Assembly: GCA_003564775.1 (NCBI GenBank)
Contig: PXEI01000243.1
Coordinates: 1 to 19,487, forward strand
Direction: 5' to 3'
DNA from: Spirochaetaceae bacterium
GTDB taxonomy: Bacteria > Spirochaetota > Spirochaetia > DSM-27196 > SLAA01
DNA length: 19,487 nucleotides
This document shows, in pieces, positions 10,353-16,155 of the stretch. A model generated the notes under the pieces. It was not told where the DNA came from. It ran no database searches and saw only the letters and a program-made list of their open reading frames with translations. Made by a program: the position numbers and the translations under genes. Each line of letters opens with the position of its first letter. Position 1 is the first letter of the stretch.

Positions 10353-11108
10353 ATGACAAATACTGATAAACAACATCGCCTTGCGGTGCTTATAGACGCA
10401 GATAACACTCAAGGCTCAATTATTGAAGGTCTTCTCGAAGAAATTGCCAAGTACGGTGTAGCAAGCGTGAAGCGCATCTATGGTGACTGGACCAGCCCGA
10501 ACCTTAAGGGCTGGAAAGATGTACTTCTTGAGCACTCGGTGCAGCCCATCCAGCAGTTCAGCTATACCCAGGGCAAGAACTCCACCGACAGTGCCATGAT
10601 CATAGATGCAATGGACATTCTCTTTACCGGCGCAATGGACGGATTCTGCATAGTCTCAAGTGACAGTGACTTCACCCGCATTGCGGCTCGCATCCGCGAG
10701 GCCGGTCTCACGGTCTACGGCTTTGGTGAGAAAAAGACTCCCAAGGCTTTTGTCGGAGCCTGCGACAAGTTCATTTATACTGAGATCCTCCGCAAGGACA
10801 TGCGTGAGAGTGAGACTGAGCCGCAGAGCACCTCGAGGCGTCCAAGTAAGGATCTGCGAAGTGATACTAAGCTTGTAAACCTTCTGCGGAACGCCGTTGA
10901 AGACTCTGCAAATGAGAATGGGTGGGCGCACCTCGCTACTGTTGGGCAGAACATTGCCAATAAGTCCTCCGAGTTTGATCCACGCAACTACGGTTACGTC
11001 AAACTGGGTGAGCTGGTCAAGGCGGTCGGCCTCTTTGAGTTAGATGAACGAGGCAGCGACAACTCACCGGCGCGCAATGTTTACGTGCGTGACAAACGGC
11101 GTCAGTAG
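10353..11108 (+). CDS. NYN-domain (LabA/DUF88-like) protein with C-terminal LOTUS/OST-HTH domain
   Basis: Predicted cytoplasmic RNA-acting protein of 251 residues. The N-terminal NYN (PIN-like) domain carries the acidic residues expected for a metal-dependent nuclease: LIDADN (D15, D17, N18), D79 in STDSAMIIDAMDIL, and SSDSDF (D104, D106). After a charged linker (about 148-170), the last 80 residues (LVNLLRNAVEDSANENGWAHL onward, with FDPRNYGYVKLGELVKAV) fit the OST-HTH/LOTUS fold, which binds RNA, notably G-rich or structured RNA. All catalytic acids seem present. I chose the ATG at 10353 over a TTG at 10317 because it precedes the conserved core and lies just after a -10-like box. The electron-transfer/cofactor cluster starts 42 bp downstream and could be read through. 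Its RNA target is unknown. Confidence 0.85.
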   Translation: MTNTDKQHRLAVLIDADNTQGSIIEGLLEEIAKYGVASVKRIYGDWTSPNLKGWKDVLLEHSVQPIQQFSYTQGKNSTDSAMIIDAMDILFTGAMDGFCIVSSDSDFTRIAARIREAGLTVYGFGEKKTPKAFVGACDKFIYTEILRKDMRESETEPQSTSRRPSKDLRSDTKLVNLLRNAVEDSANENGWAHLATVGQNIANKSSEFDPRNYGYVKLGELVKAVGLFELDERGSDNSPARNVYVRDKRRQ

Positions 11109-11150
11109 TAGCGGCGTCGGCAGCAGCAGCGCGTTCTTGGAATACCAATT

Positions 11151-11516
11151 ATGAAACTACGACTCTTCGATTACCTTTCCTTTGTGGTTGCTCTGCTTGT
11201 GCTTGGCGCGTTCTGGATTTTCGCGTACACCGACGCCGAACGTGGGAATCAAGTTCGCATACAGGCGGAGGGCCGTGACTATATCTACTCACTTGCCGAG
11301 GACCACAGTTTCTCTGTCGAAGGACCCTTAGGGCCGACCGAGATAGAGATCTCCAATGGTGAGATTCGGGTGGTAGATTCCCCCTGCCGCGACAAGATTT
11401 GCATTGGTTCCGGTTGGGTTTCCCAGGCTGGACAGTGGATAGCCTGCTTGCCGAACCGGGTCTTTGTCCAGGTTCAGAGCGCGGTCGAGGCCGACGTAGA
11501 TGTCCAGACCTACTGA
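11151..11516 (+). CDS. Membrane-anchored NusG domain II protein
   Basis: Short protein of 121 residues with a single N-terminal membrane anchor (about 8-26) and an extracytoplasmic NusG-domain-II-like fold (PF07009 type). The family signature is visible as VVDSPCRDKICIGSGWVS, then GQWIACLPNRVFV. C79 and C84 form the usual Cys pair and C99 is a third. It is not the transcription factor NusG. Family members often lie near FMN-binding proteins, ApbE and quinone or Gx-transporter genes, and a homologue (EetA) is found in Gram-positive flavin-based electron-transfer loci. The molecular role is unsettled. Its last 17 bp overlap the next gene, and the cluster ends with an FMN-bind-like lipoprotein, which supports a redox context. 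The ribosome-binding site is weak. Confidence 0.85.
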   Translation: MKLRLFDYLSFVVALLVLGAFWIFAYTDAERGNQVRIQAEGRDYIYSLAEDHSFSVEGPLGPTEIEISNGEIRVVDSPCRDKICIGSGWVSQAGQWIACLPNRVFVQVQSAVEADVDVQTY

Positions 11517-12231
11517 CGCTCTTCGTGAGGAACGTTACCGCAGACACTATGAGTTGCTTTCCCAGGACGCTCGCCAGCGGCTGCTCAGCACTCGCTTCAT
11601 TGTTGCTGGAGCGGGTGGTCTTGGTTGTAATCTGCTCGCGCTTCTTGTGCGAGTAGCTCCTGTGCAGTTGGAAATATGGGACCCTGCGGTGCTTGATGCA
11701 CCGGATCTCAACCGCCAGGTGCTGTACACACCACAGGACCTTGGCCAGCCAAAAGCCAGGCTTGCCGTCGAGCGTCTGCGGGCCATTAACCCTGCAATAC
11801 AGGCAGTTGGGCATGTGCAAAGCTTGAACGCCAGTTCCTTTAGCGAGCTGCATCCGACGCTTCCCCAGCCAACCTCACCGGCGCACAGCGCCGTGCTCGA
11901 CTGCCTTGACAGCTTTAACGCTCGTGCGGGACTAGAGCCGATTGCCCACAAGCTTGGCGCCCCGATCTTTCATGGTGGTGTCGAGTTGTGGTATGGACAG
12001 GCTACGACCCTTCTACCGGGGAGTAGCTATGCCGACGCGTTCGGGGCGGATTTTGCAGGCAAGCCGCCTGCCGCAAAACCTATTCTGCCACATATACCGG
12101 CGGTTATTGCTTCGTTGCAGCTTGCTGAGATTCTTGCATGGTGCGAAAACGCAGACTCGACCCCACTTGCGGGTGTCCTATGTGTGTTTGACGGACGACG
12201 ACATCGCTTTGATCAGCTGCGGTGGGACTGA
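11500..12231 (+). CDS. E1-like ThiF/MoeB-family adenylyltransferase lacking zinc cysteines
   Basis: Predicted to adenylate the C-terminal glycine of a ubiquitin-like sulfur carrier, most likely the MoaD-like protein encoded next. The 243 residues show the ATP-binding GAGGLG (37-42), an acidic residue at D61 in IWDPAVL, DLNRQVLY (R72), the LGQPKA segment (K85) and DCLDSFNAR (D134, D137). The LPHIPAVIASLQLAEIL segment near 196-212 matches the MoeB helix that follows the crossover loop. The two Cys-x-x-Cys pairs that bind zinc in MoeB are absent: the first site reads SSYADAF and the C-terminal tail has no pair. No rhodanese domain is attached. The start at 11500 overlaps the preceding gene by 17 bp, so the two are likely translated together. 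Thiamine or Cys-biosynthesis roles are alternatives. Confidence 0.85.
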   Translation: MSRPTDALREERYRRHYELLSQDARQRLLSTRFIVAGAGGLGCNLLALLVRVAPVQLEIWDPAVLDAPDLNRQVLYTPQDLGQPKARLAVERLRAINPAIQAVGHVQSLNASSFSELHPTLPQPTSPAHSAVLDCLDSFNARAGLEPIAHKLGAPIFHGGVELWYGQATTLLPGSSYADAFGADFAGKPPAAKPILPHIPAVIASLQLAEILAWCENADSTPLAGVLCVFDGRRHRFDQLRWD

Positions 12232-12271
12232 CTTTATTGACAACCGAGGTGCTCCGTTGCAAGATGAGCGC

Positions 12272-12508
12272 ATGACACGAGTCAAATACTTTGGCCCTCT
12301 CATGGAGCTTACCGGCACCGATGAGGAACAACTGGAAATTGCGTTTCCAATAACCGTAGCCAAACTGCGTGTTACCTTGGAACACTATCATCCGGCACTT
12401 GCCGGAGAAAGCTTTCGCATAGCGGTAGACGCTGTAATGCGTGATTCCGACACAACACTATCCGCAGCCGGTGAGATTGCCTGTTTGCCAGCCTTTGCCG
12501 GGGGTTAG
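12272..12508 (+). CDS. moaD: MoaD-like sulfur-carrier protein
   Basis: Ubiquitin-fold protein of 78 residues ending in Gly-Gly (AFAGG, then stop), the site adenylated by an E1 partner and converted to a thiocarboxylate. The N-terminal VKYFGPLMELTG matches the usual MoaD first strand and turn. The body ends with AGEIACLPAFAGG, the typical MoaD close. The open frame extends well upstream, but only the ATG at 12272, 40 bp after the E1-like stop, gives the normal MoaD length. It lies between an E1-like gene and a MoaE-like gene, the expected order for molybdopterin synthase. ThiS is less likely given the adjacent MoaE. Confidence 0.85.
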   Translation: MTRVKYFGPLMELTGTDEEQLEIAFPITVAKLRVTLEHYHPALAGESFRIAVDAVMRDSDTTLSAAGEIACLPAFAGG

Positions 12509-12521
12509 GAGCACTATTGAT

Positions 12522-13013
12522 ATGAGCATTTTTGTAGATGGTGGGGTCGATATACAGCTTGTGGCGAACGCGGTTGCGGAACTGAACCGGGACCGCCGTG
12601 TAGGTGGCCAGAACCTTTTTGTCGGACAGGTCCGGGCCGACGCGCATCCGGAAGGCGTGGTGACCGGCATTGAGTTTACCGCCCATAAGGAAATGGCCGA
12701 CGCTGCTGTTTCCGCCTTTCTCAAACGCATTGTGGGACATGACCACGTCGAGCCTGCGGAGAGCGCAGCAGCAAGCCTGTCCGACACACCGGACGAGAAC
12801 CCGGATGGGCCGCTACCCCGAGTGTTTATCCGGCACGGACTAGGACACGTCCCGGTGGGCGGTGCACCACTGTTCATTGCGGTTGGAACCGAGCGCCGTG
12901 ACGAGGCTTTTCGCATCTGCCGGGAAATTCTAGAGGCGCTGAAGTCAGAGGCTCCCATATATGGCAAGGAGCTTCTTGATAGTGACGGCCACAAATGGAA
13001 AGTAAACCAGTAA
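12522..13013 (+). CDS. moaE: MoaE-like large subunit of molybdopterin synthase
   Basis: With MoaD, MoaE converts precursor Z (cPMP) to molybdopterin by adding two sulfurs. The 163-residue protein shows GGQNLFVGQVRADAHPEG, the GIEFTAHKEMADAAVSAF segment, VFIRHGLGHVPVGGAPLFIAV and AFRICREILEALKSEAPIYGKE, all in MoaE order. Two oddities: an insert of about 25 residues (73-98) before the RHGLG strand, and YGKE (147-150) where the family usually has WK[K/R]E, so one active-site lysine position is Gly. The ATG at 12522 is preceded by TAGGAGC, which overlaps the moaD stop. The next gene overlaps its 3' end by 19 bp. No moaA, moaC, mogA or moeA is in the window. Confidence 0.85.
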   Translation: MSIFVDGGVDIQLVANAVAELNRDRRVGGQNLFVGQVRADAHPEGVVTGIEFTAHKEMADAAVSAFLKRIVGHDHVEPAESAAASLSDTPDENPDGPLPRVFIRHGLGHVPVGGAPLFIAVGTERRDEAFRICREILEALKSEAPIYGKELLDSDGHKWKVNQ

Positions 13014-13756
13014 CCCACGTGGCGTTGAGTCATGTTGGCCTGGTTCTACTGCTCAGCCTGGGCATGCTTACCTGCGGAACAACGGCCTCTATTCCTGAGC
13101 CAACAACGGATCTACCCGACGGCTACCACTATGCCGAGACCGAGCCCGACGAGCAGGGTTGGATTGCGACGCTTCAGGTTCGGGTAGAGTCCGGCGAAAT
13201 TGTCGGTGTCACCTATGACGAGGTGCAGCGTGAAGGTTACGAACTGCAAGCGCGGAAGTCCCAGGACCGGGAGTACGGTGAGCTGTGGGCGGCTGCAACT
13301 GGCGGGGTGAACCAGTTTCTGGTTTACTCAGCCATTGAGCAGGAGTTTCAACGAACCGCAACGCCCGATATCAGCGCCATTTCCGGGGCAACTGTCACGG
13401 TGGAAAAGATGCAGAAGCTAGCCAACCTGGTTCTAGAAGATGGGGGTGCAAAGGTTAGTCTGAATGACGGCTGGCACCGTGTTGAGCTACAGCCGGATGA
13501 AAATGGATACCACTCTACTCTTGAGGCTCAGGTTGTTGCGGGACGCCTGCTCCAGGTTCGCTACAATGGGGTGCATGCACAGTCGCTTGCTCATCTCGAC
13601 CGTGTGTCGTCCGAGGACACGAGTCGCTCTGCCCACCAAATTATAGAAGCACGCCTACGCGCCACAGCAGATGCCGCCGCACTCGCGGGAATACCCGACG
13701 CACCGCGAAGTGTTGAGAATGCACGGACATTGAGTAGCGCGCTTTTCGAACCTTAG
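12995..13756 (+). CDS. Predicted lipoprotein with two FMN-bind-like repeats
   Basis: Exported protein of 253 residues. A hydrophobic stretch (about 9-26) leads to C27 in GMLTCG, a relaxed lipobox. Two similar repeats follow: residues 42-77 and 158-193 align without gaps (DG.H..E..PDE.G...TL...V..G). The first domain ends with DISAISGATVTVEKM, and SGATVT (130-135) matches the SGATxT motif where ApbE attaches FMN to the last threonine (T135). The second domain has IPDAPRSVENARTL there, so it cannot be flavinylated that way. The layout resembles PplA of Listeria, an FMN lipoprotein of extracellular electron transfer, though that is only an analogy. The start overlaps moaE by 19 bp. The stop overlaps the convergent rlmE stop. 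Confidence 0.82.
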   Translation: MESKPVTHVALSHVGLVLLLSLGMLTCGTTASIPEPTTDLPDGYHYAETEPDEQGWIATLQVRVESGEIVGVTYDEVQREGYELQARKSQDREYGELWAAATGGVNQFLVYSAIEQEFQRTATPDISAISGATVTVEKMQKLANLVLEDGGAKVSLNDGWHRVELQPDENGYHSTLEAQVVAGRLLQVRYNGVHAQSLAHLDRVSSEDTSRSAHQIIEARLRATADAAALAGIPDAPRSVENARTLSSALFEP

Positions 13757-14376
13757 TCTACGCTTTCTGGGGTTTGTGACTCAGGCCTTCTGTAGCCCAA
13801 ACCAATGAGGTAGGTCTCGAAGGACTCCGCACGGCAGGCCTTGGGCTTAAACAGGCGCCCGGTTTGAAAAAGCCTGCGAAACTCCTTCACCAGGGCCTGT
13901 TCCTCGCCACCCTGGAATATCTTAACGACGAGGTGTCCACCCTCGTGGAGCAGTTCGCCGCAGAGATACAGCGCGTGTTCGGCAATTGCTGCGCTGCGCG
14001 TTGTATCAAGGCTGCGGTTGCCGGTTGTGGCGGGGGCTGCATCACTGAGGAGCACGTTGTAGGGCCCATGGGAAGCGATGGAACGCAGTACCTCCCCGTC
14101 GTAGAAATCACCGGTGTACGCAACAACATTCTCAGCATGAGCGCTCATCGGCGTCAGGTCTACGGCCACCACAAGCCCACGCGGGCCAACTCGGGAAGCA
14201 CTGAACTGCGTCCAGCTGCCTGGCGCCGCTCCCAGGTCAAGCACGCGTGAGCCTGATTCCAGCACGTGAAACTTGTTTTGAATTTCTTCCAGTTTGTAGA
14301 CCGAGCGGGCGGCGTAACCTTCGGTCTTTGCCCGCCGCCCGAAATGGTCAAGTTGCTTGCGTGTGTTACGACTCAG
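13753..14376 (-). CDS. rlmE: 23S rRNA 2'-O-ribose methyltransferase RlmE (FtsJ/RrmJ)
   Basis: Methylates the 2'-OH of U2552 (E. coli numbering) in 23S rRNA during late large-subunit assembly, using SAM. The SAM-binding loop reads VLDLGAAPGSW, and the K-D-K-E tetrad is visible: K28 (RSVYKLEE), D in LLSDAAP, K in LVVKIFQG and E in AESFETYLIG. The conserved N-terminal block KTEGYAARSVYKLEEI lies upstream of the GTG at 14265, so a start there would remove the catalytic Lys. Between the in-frame stop at 14407-14409 and that block there is no ATG, GTG or TTG. CTG at 14376, overlapping the glutaredoxin TGA as CTGA, gives 207 residues, close to E. coli RlmE. ATT at 14383-14385 is the alternative. It is probably coupled to the upstream glutaredoxin. 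Confidence 0.88.
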   Translation of the reverse strand: MSRNTRKQLDHFGRRAKTEGYAARSVYKLEEIQNKFHVLESGSRVLDLGAAPGSWTQFSASRVGPRGLVVAVDLTPMSAHAENVVAYTGDFYDGEVLRSIASHGPYNVLLSDAAPATTGNRSLDTTRSAAIAEHALYLCGELLHEGGHLVVKIFQGGEEQALVKEFRRLFQTGRLFKPKACRAESFETYLIGLGYRRPESQTPESVD

Positions 14377-14603
14377 AGTTTCAATGCCTTGTCTATCTGT
14401 GCCTTGTTAAAGCCGACGATCACCGTTCCGTTAATGTCGACAACCGGGACACCCATCTGGCCCGATTTCTTGACCATCTCCTCGGCTCGACGCATGTCGT
14501 CGGCTACATTGTAGTCTGAGAACGGTACCTTGTTTTCTTTGAAGTAGTCTTTGAGTTTCCTGCAGTACCCGCAGCTTGGGGTGCTGTATACCGTGACAGC
14601 CAT
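14373..14603 (-). CDS. Glutaredoxin-family protein
   Basis: Small thioredoxin-fold oxidoreductase of 76 residues acting in the cytoplasm on disulfides or mixed disulfides. The redox motif is CGYC (C11, C14) in TPSCGYCRK, a variant of the glutaredoxin CPYC. The cis-proline loop is GVPVVDING and the C-terminal GFNKAQIDKAL matches the family. The ORF extends upstream to 14654, but the ATG at 14603 is chosen because AAGGA lies 7 nt before it and the beta strand AVTVYSTPS starts there. Without Pro in the motif it may be closer to NrdH-like or mycoredoxin-type proteins. It is first in an operon with rlmE, whose start overlaps its stop. Confidence 0.9.
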   Translation of the reverse strand: MAVTVYSTPSCGYCRKLKDYFKENKVPFSDYNVADDMRRAEEMVKKSGQMGVPVVDINGTVIVGFNKAQIDKALKL

Positions 14604-14636
14604 GTTCAATTCCTTTCTCTTCACTGGGAGATTACG

Positions 14637-14654
14637 GTGCGGAGAGTCCCGCAC
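14637..14654 (-). other. Hairpin in the glutaredoxin 5' leader
   Basis: GTGCGG and CCGCAC form a 6-bp stem with a 6-nt loop. Flanking ACGG/CCGT can extend it with a small bulge. It lies between the candidate promoter and the ribosome-binding site, so it would be transcribed into the leader. Function unknown. Confidence 0.45.
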
Positions 14655-14669
14655 ATCCGTTACATAGAA

Positions 14670-14699
14670 ATAATACTATATAGAGTGCCTCGTCGTCAA
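14670..14699 (-). promoter_or_regulatory. Promoter of the glutaredoxin-rlmE operon
   Basis: On the minus strand TTGACG (14694-14699) and TATTAT (14670-14675) are 18 bp apart; each matches five of six consensus bases. This is the best sigma-70-like promoter in the window. Confidence 0.6.
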
Positions 14700-14748
14700 G
14701 GCGCTTTGTCATAATGGTGTCCACAGTCCTTGGTATGCGTATCATCTG

Positions 14749-14778
14749 TTGACCCCGGCCACGGTTTTTCCGTACTAT
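14749..14778 (+). promoter_or_regulatory. Candidate promoter of the rhomboid gene
   Basis: TTGACC (14749-14754, 5 of 6) and TACTAT (14773-14778, 4 of 6) are 18 bp apart. The ATG at 14788 begins 9 nt after the -10 box, so the expected transcription start is only 2-3 nt upstream of it. Confidence 0.45.
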
Positions 14779-14787
14779 CTGGGGAAC

Positions 14788-15432
14788 ATGAGTGCAACAA
14801 CCTCCCTAATTCGCAAACCATTTGTTTACAAACAGTACAACGTAACCTTTGCGTTGATTATCGCAAACTTCCTCATGTTCTTTCTTACCACCACCATTCC
14901 GGAGACGCTGCGCGTCTTTGCTATGAATCCCTTATACGTGGTCGAAGGACGAAACTACTGGCAACCGCTCAGCTATATGTTTATCCATGGAGGGATATCC
15001 CACATCCTCTTCAACATGCTAGGGTTATTCTTTTTCGGAACCCAGGTTGAGCACCGGGTCGGTAGCACCGAGTTTCTTGTATTCTACCTCTTTGTTGGCC
15101 TTGGGGCAGGCTTGTTTTCCCTGGGCTTCTACTGGTTCACCGGGCAGTATTTCGTATTCCTGGTTGGAGCGTCCGGCGCAGTTTTCGGAACGCTGTTAGC
15201 TTTCGCTACCTTCTTCCCGAATGCCAACATCTATCTTTTTGGGATCGTGCCTATACCCGCTCCTCTTCTGGTGGTGGGATACACGGTTATTGAACTGTTT
15301 TCGCAGTTCTCCGGCGGGCGTGGCAATGTGGCCCATTTTGCTCACCTTGCAGGCTTTGCCTTCGCATACCTGTACTTTGTTGTACGGTTGGGGGTGAATC
15401 CTATCCAAGTTTTCTTCGGAAGTCGTCGATAA
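14788..15432 (+). CDS. Rhomboid-family intramembrane serine protease
   Basis: Membrane protease of 214 residues that would cut transmembrane substrates within the bilayer. About six hydrophobic segments are visible. The catalytic serine is S129 in GASGAVFG, and the partner histidine is H186 in AHFAHLAGF. The oxyanion-supporting HILFN segment (H72, N76 region) and WQPLSYMFIHGG are typical. The ORF can be extended to 14749, but that region holds a good promoter, so the ATG at 14788 is preferred. A GGGGA precedes it closely. The next gene starts 7 bp after the stop, so the two are probably co-transcribed. Substrates are unknown. Confidence 0.9.
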   Translation: MSATTSLIRKPFVYKQYNVTFALIIANFLMFFLTTTIPETLRVFAMNPLYVVEGRNYWQPLSYMFIHGGISHILFNMLGLFFFGTQVEHRVGSTEFLVFYLFVGLGAGLFSLGFYWFTGQYFVFLVGASGAVFGTLLAFATFFPNANIYLFGIVPIPAPLLVVGYTVIELFSQFSGGRGNVAHFAHLAGFAFAYLYFVVRLGVNPIQVFFGSRR

Positions 15433-15439
15433 GTACTGT

Positions 15440-16111
15440 ATGAGGATCGCCCTTTCATTCTTTGCTCTCGTGCTCGTGCTCGTGCTCGTAGTAGATAGCG
15501 CTTTTGGGGCTCCGTCCCGGCACGACGTAGAGTTATGGGTAGAGCTCCAACCTATTGCCGGAGAGCCGAACCCGGAGCCTATCAGCCGTGACGAGGCAGC
15601 TCGCCGTCTGCTTGAGGAGGCGCGCTTTGTCTTTTCAGCGATGTTGTACGGCTTTGAGTTTCGTTACGTTCCGCGTGACCGTGAACGGAGTGTTGCAGAA
15701 GAGTTTGAGCTCAGTCCGGTCGCCGTAATTCCATGGGGCGGCGAGCAGTTGACAATTCTGGATATACGGCACGAGGAAAACCTCATGTACGGACGCCTCC
15801 GCTACACCTTGGCGGCGCATGAAGAGACACGAAGAGATGCCTGGGCGCGGAGCTCGGTGAGCAGGGCCTCCGGCTCCGGTTCCGCTCCACGAATTCTGGG
15901 CACCGCCGCCAAGCAGAGCGCCATTGAAGACGCAGTTCGCAATGCGGTGCATGAGTACCTTCGGGCTCGTGTGTACAACAAACCGCACGAGGTATCCGGG
16001 CGTTTGGTTCTGTCTGCGGCGCCCCGTGTTATCCTTCGCAGTGGTGAGTATCAAGCTACGGTACAAGTGAAACTCGTTGTACAGGACCTCCGCAGTTACG
16101 CCGTGTATTAG
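15440..16111 (+). CDS. Exported protein of unknown function
   Basis: I do not recognise this protein. It has 223 residues, with a signal peptide whose hydrophobic core is a run of alternating Leu and Val (about 9-17) and a likely cleavage after AFG (about residue 23). The rest is mixed alpha/beta without a further membrane segment: an early basic/acidic helix (DEAARRLLEEARFVFSAML), then strands, a Ser/Gly-rich stretch (about 138-149), a helix (AAKQSAIEDAVRNAVHEYL), and closing strands. No catalytic motif or cysteine is visible. It begins 7 bp after the rhomboid stop, so co-expression is likely; periplasmic location is expected. It converges on the binding-lipoprotein gene. Confidence 0.75.
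   Translation: MRIALSFFALVLVLVLVVDSAFGAPSRHDVELWVELQPIAGEPNPEPISRDEAARRLLEEARFVFSAMLYGFEFRYVPRDRERSVAEEFELSPVAVIPWGGEQLTILDIRHEENLMYGRLRYTLAAHEETRRDAWARSSVSRASGSGSAPRILGTAAKQSAIEDAVRNAVHEYLRARVYNKPHEVSGRLVLSAAPRVILRSGEYQATVQVKLVVQDLRSYAVY
15467..15489 (+). repeat. Hexanucleotide repeat in a signal peptide
   Basis: About 3.8 copies of CTCGTG encode alternating Leu-Val in the signal-peptide core of the exported protein. A change of copy number by slippage would keep the frame but change core length. Confidence 0.8.
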
Positions 16112-16132
16112 TTCCAAGGAAAAGCTTGATGA

Positions 16133-16155
16133 TCTAGAGTTGTATGTCCTCTAGA
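16133..16155. terminator. Short inverted repeat between convergent genes
   Basis: TCTAGAG (16133-16139) pairs with CTCTAGA (16149-16155) around a 9-nt loop. It begins 21 bp after the exported-protein stop and covers the last codons and stop of the minus-strand lipoprotein gene. There is no T tract, so a terminator role is uncertain. Confidence 0.3.

Noticed and set aside
11149..11853. Long open frame (234 codons) on the minus strand
   Set aside because: It overlaps the NusG-domain-II and E1-like genes, which have clear family motifs. The translation is Arg/Ser/Pro-rich with no recognisable domain, as expected for an antisense shadow.
12458..13033. Open frame (191 codons) antisense to moaE
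   Set aside because: Low-complexity Ser/Arg/Pro-rich translation, wholly covered by the well-supported moaD/moaE genes.
13471..13490. TGGCAC motif resembling a sigma-54 -24 element
   Set aside because: The -12 part does not fit (no TTGC at the right spacing) and it lies inside the FMN-bind-like gene.
13753..14265. rlmE starting at GTG 14265
   Set aside because: It would drop the conserved KTEGYAARSVYKLEE block with the first catalytic Lys; the upstream frame continues with family-like sequence.
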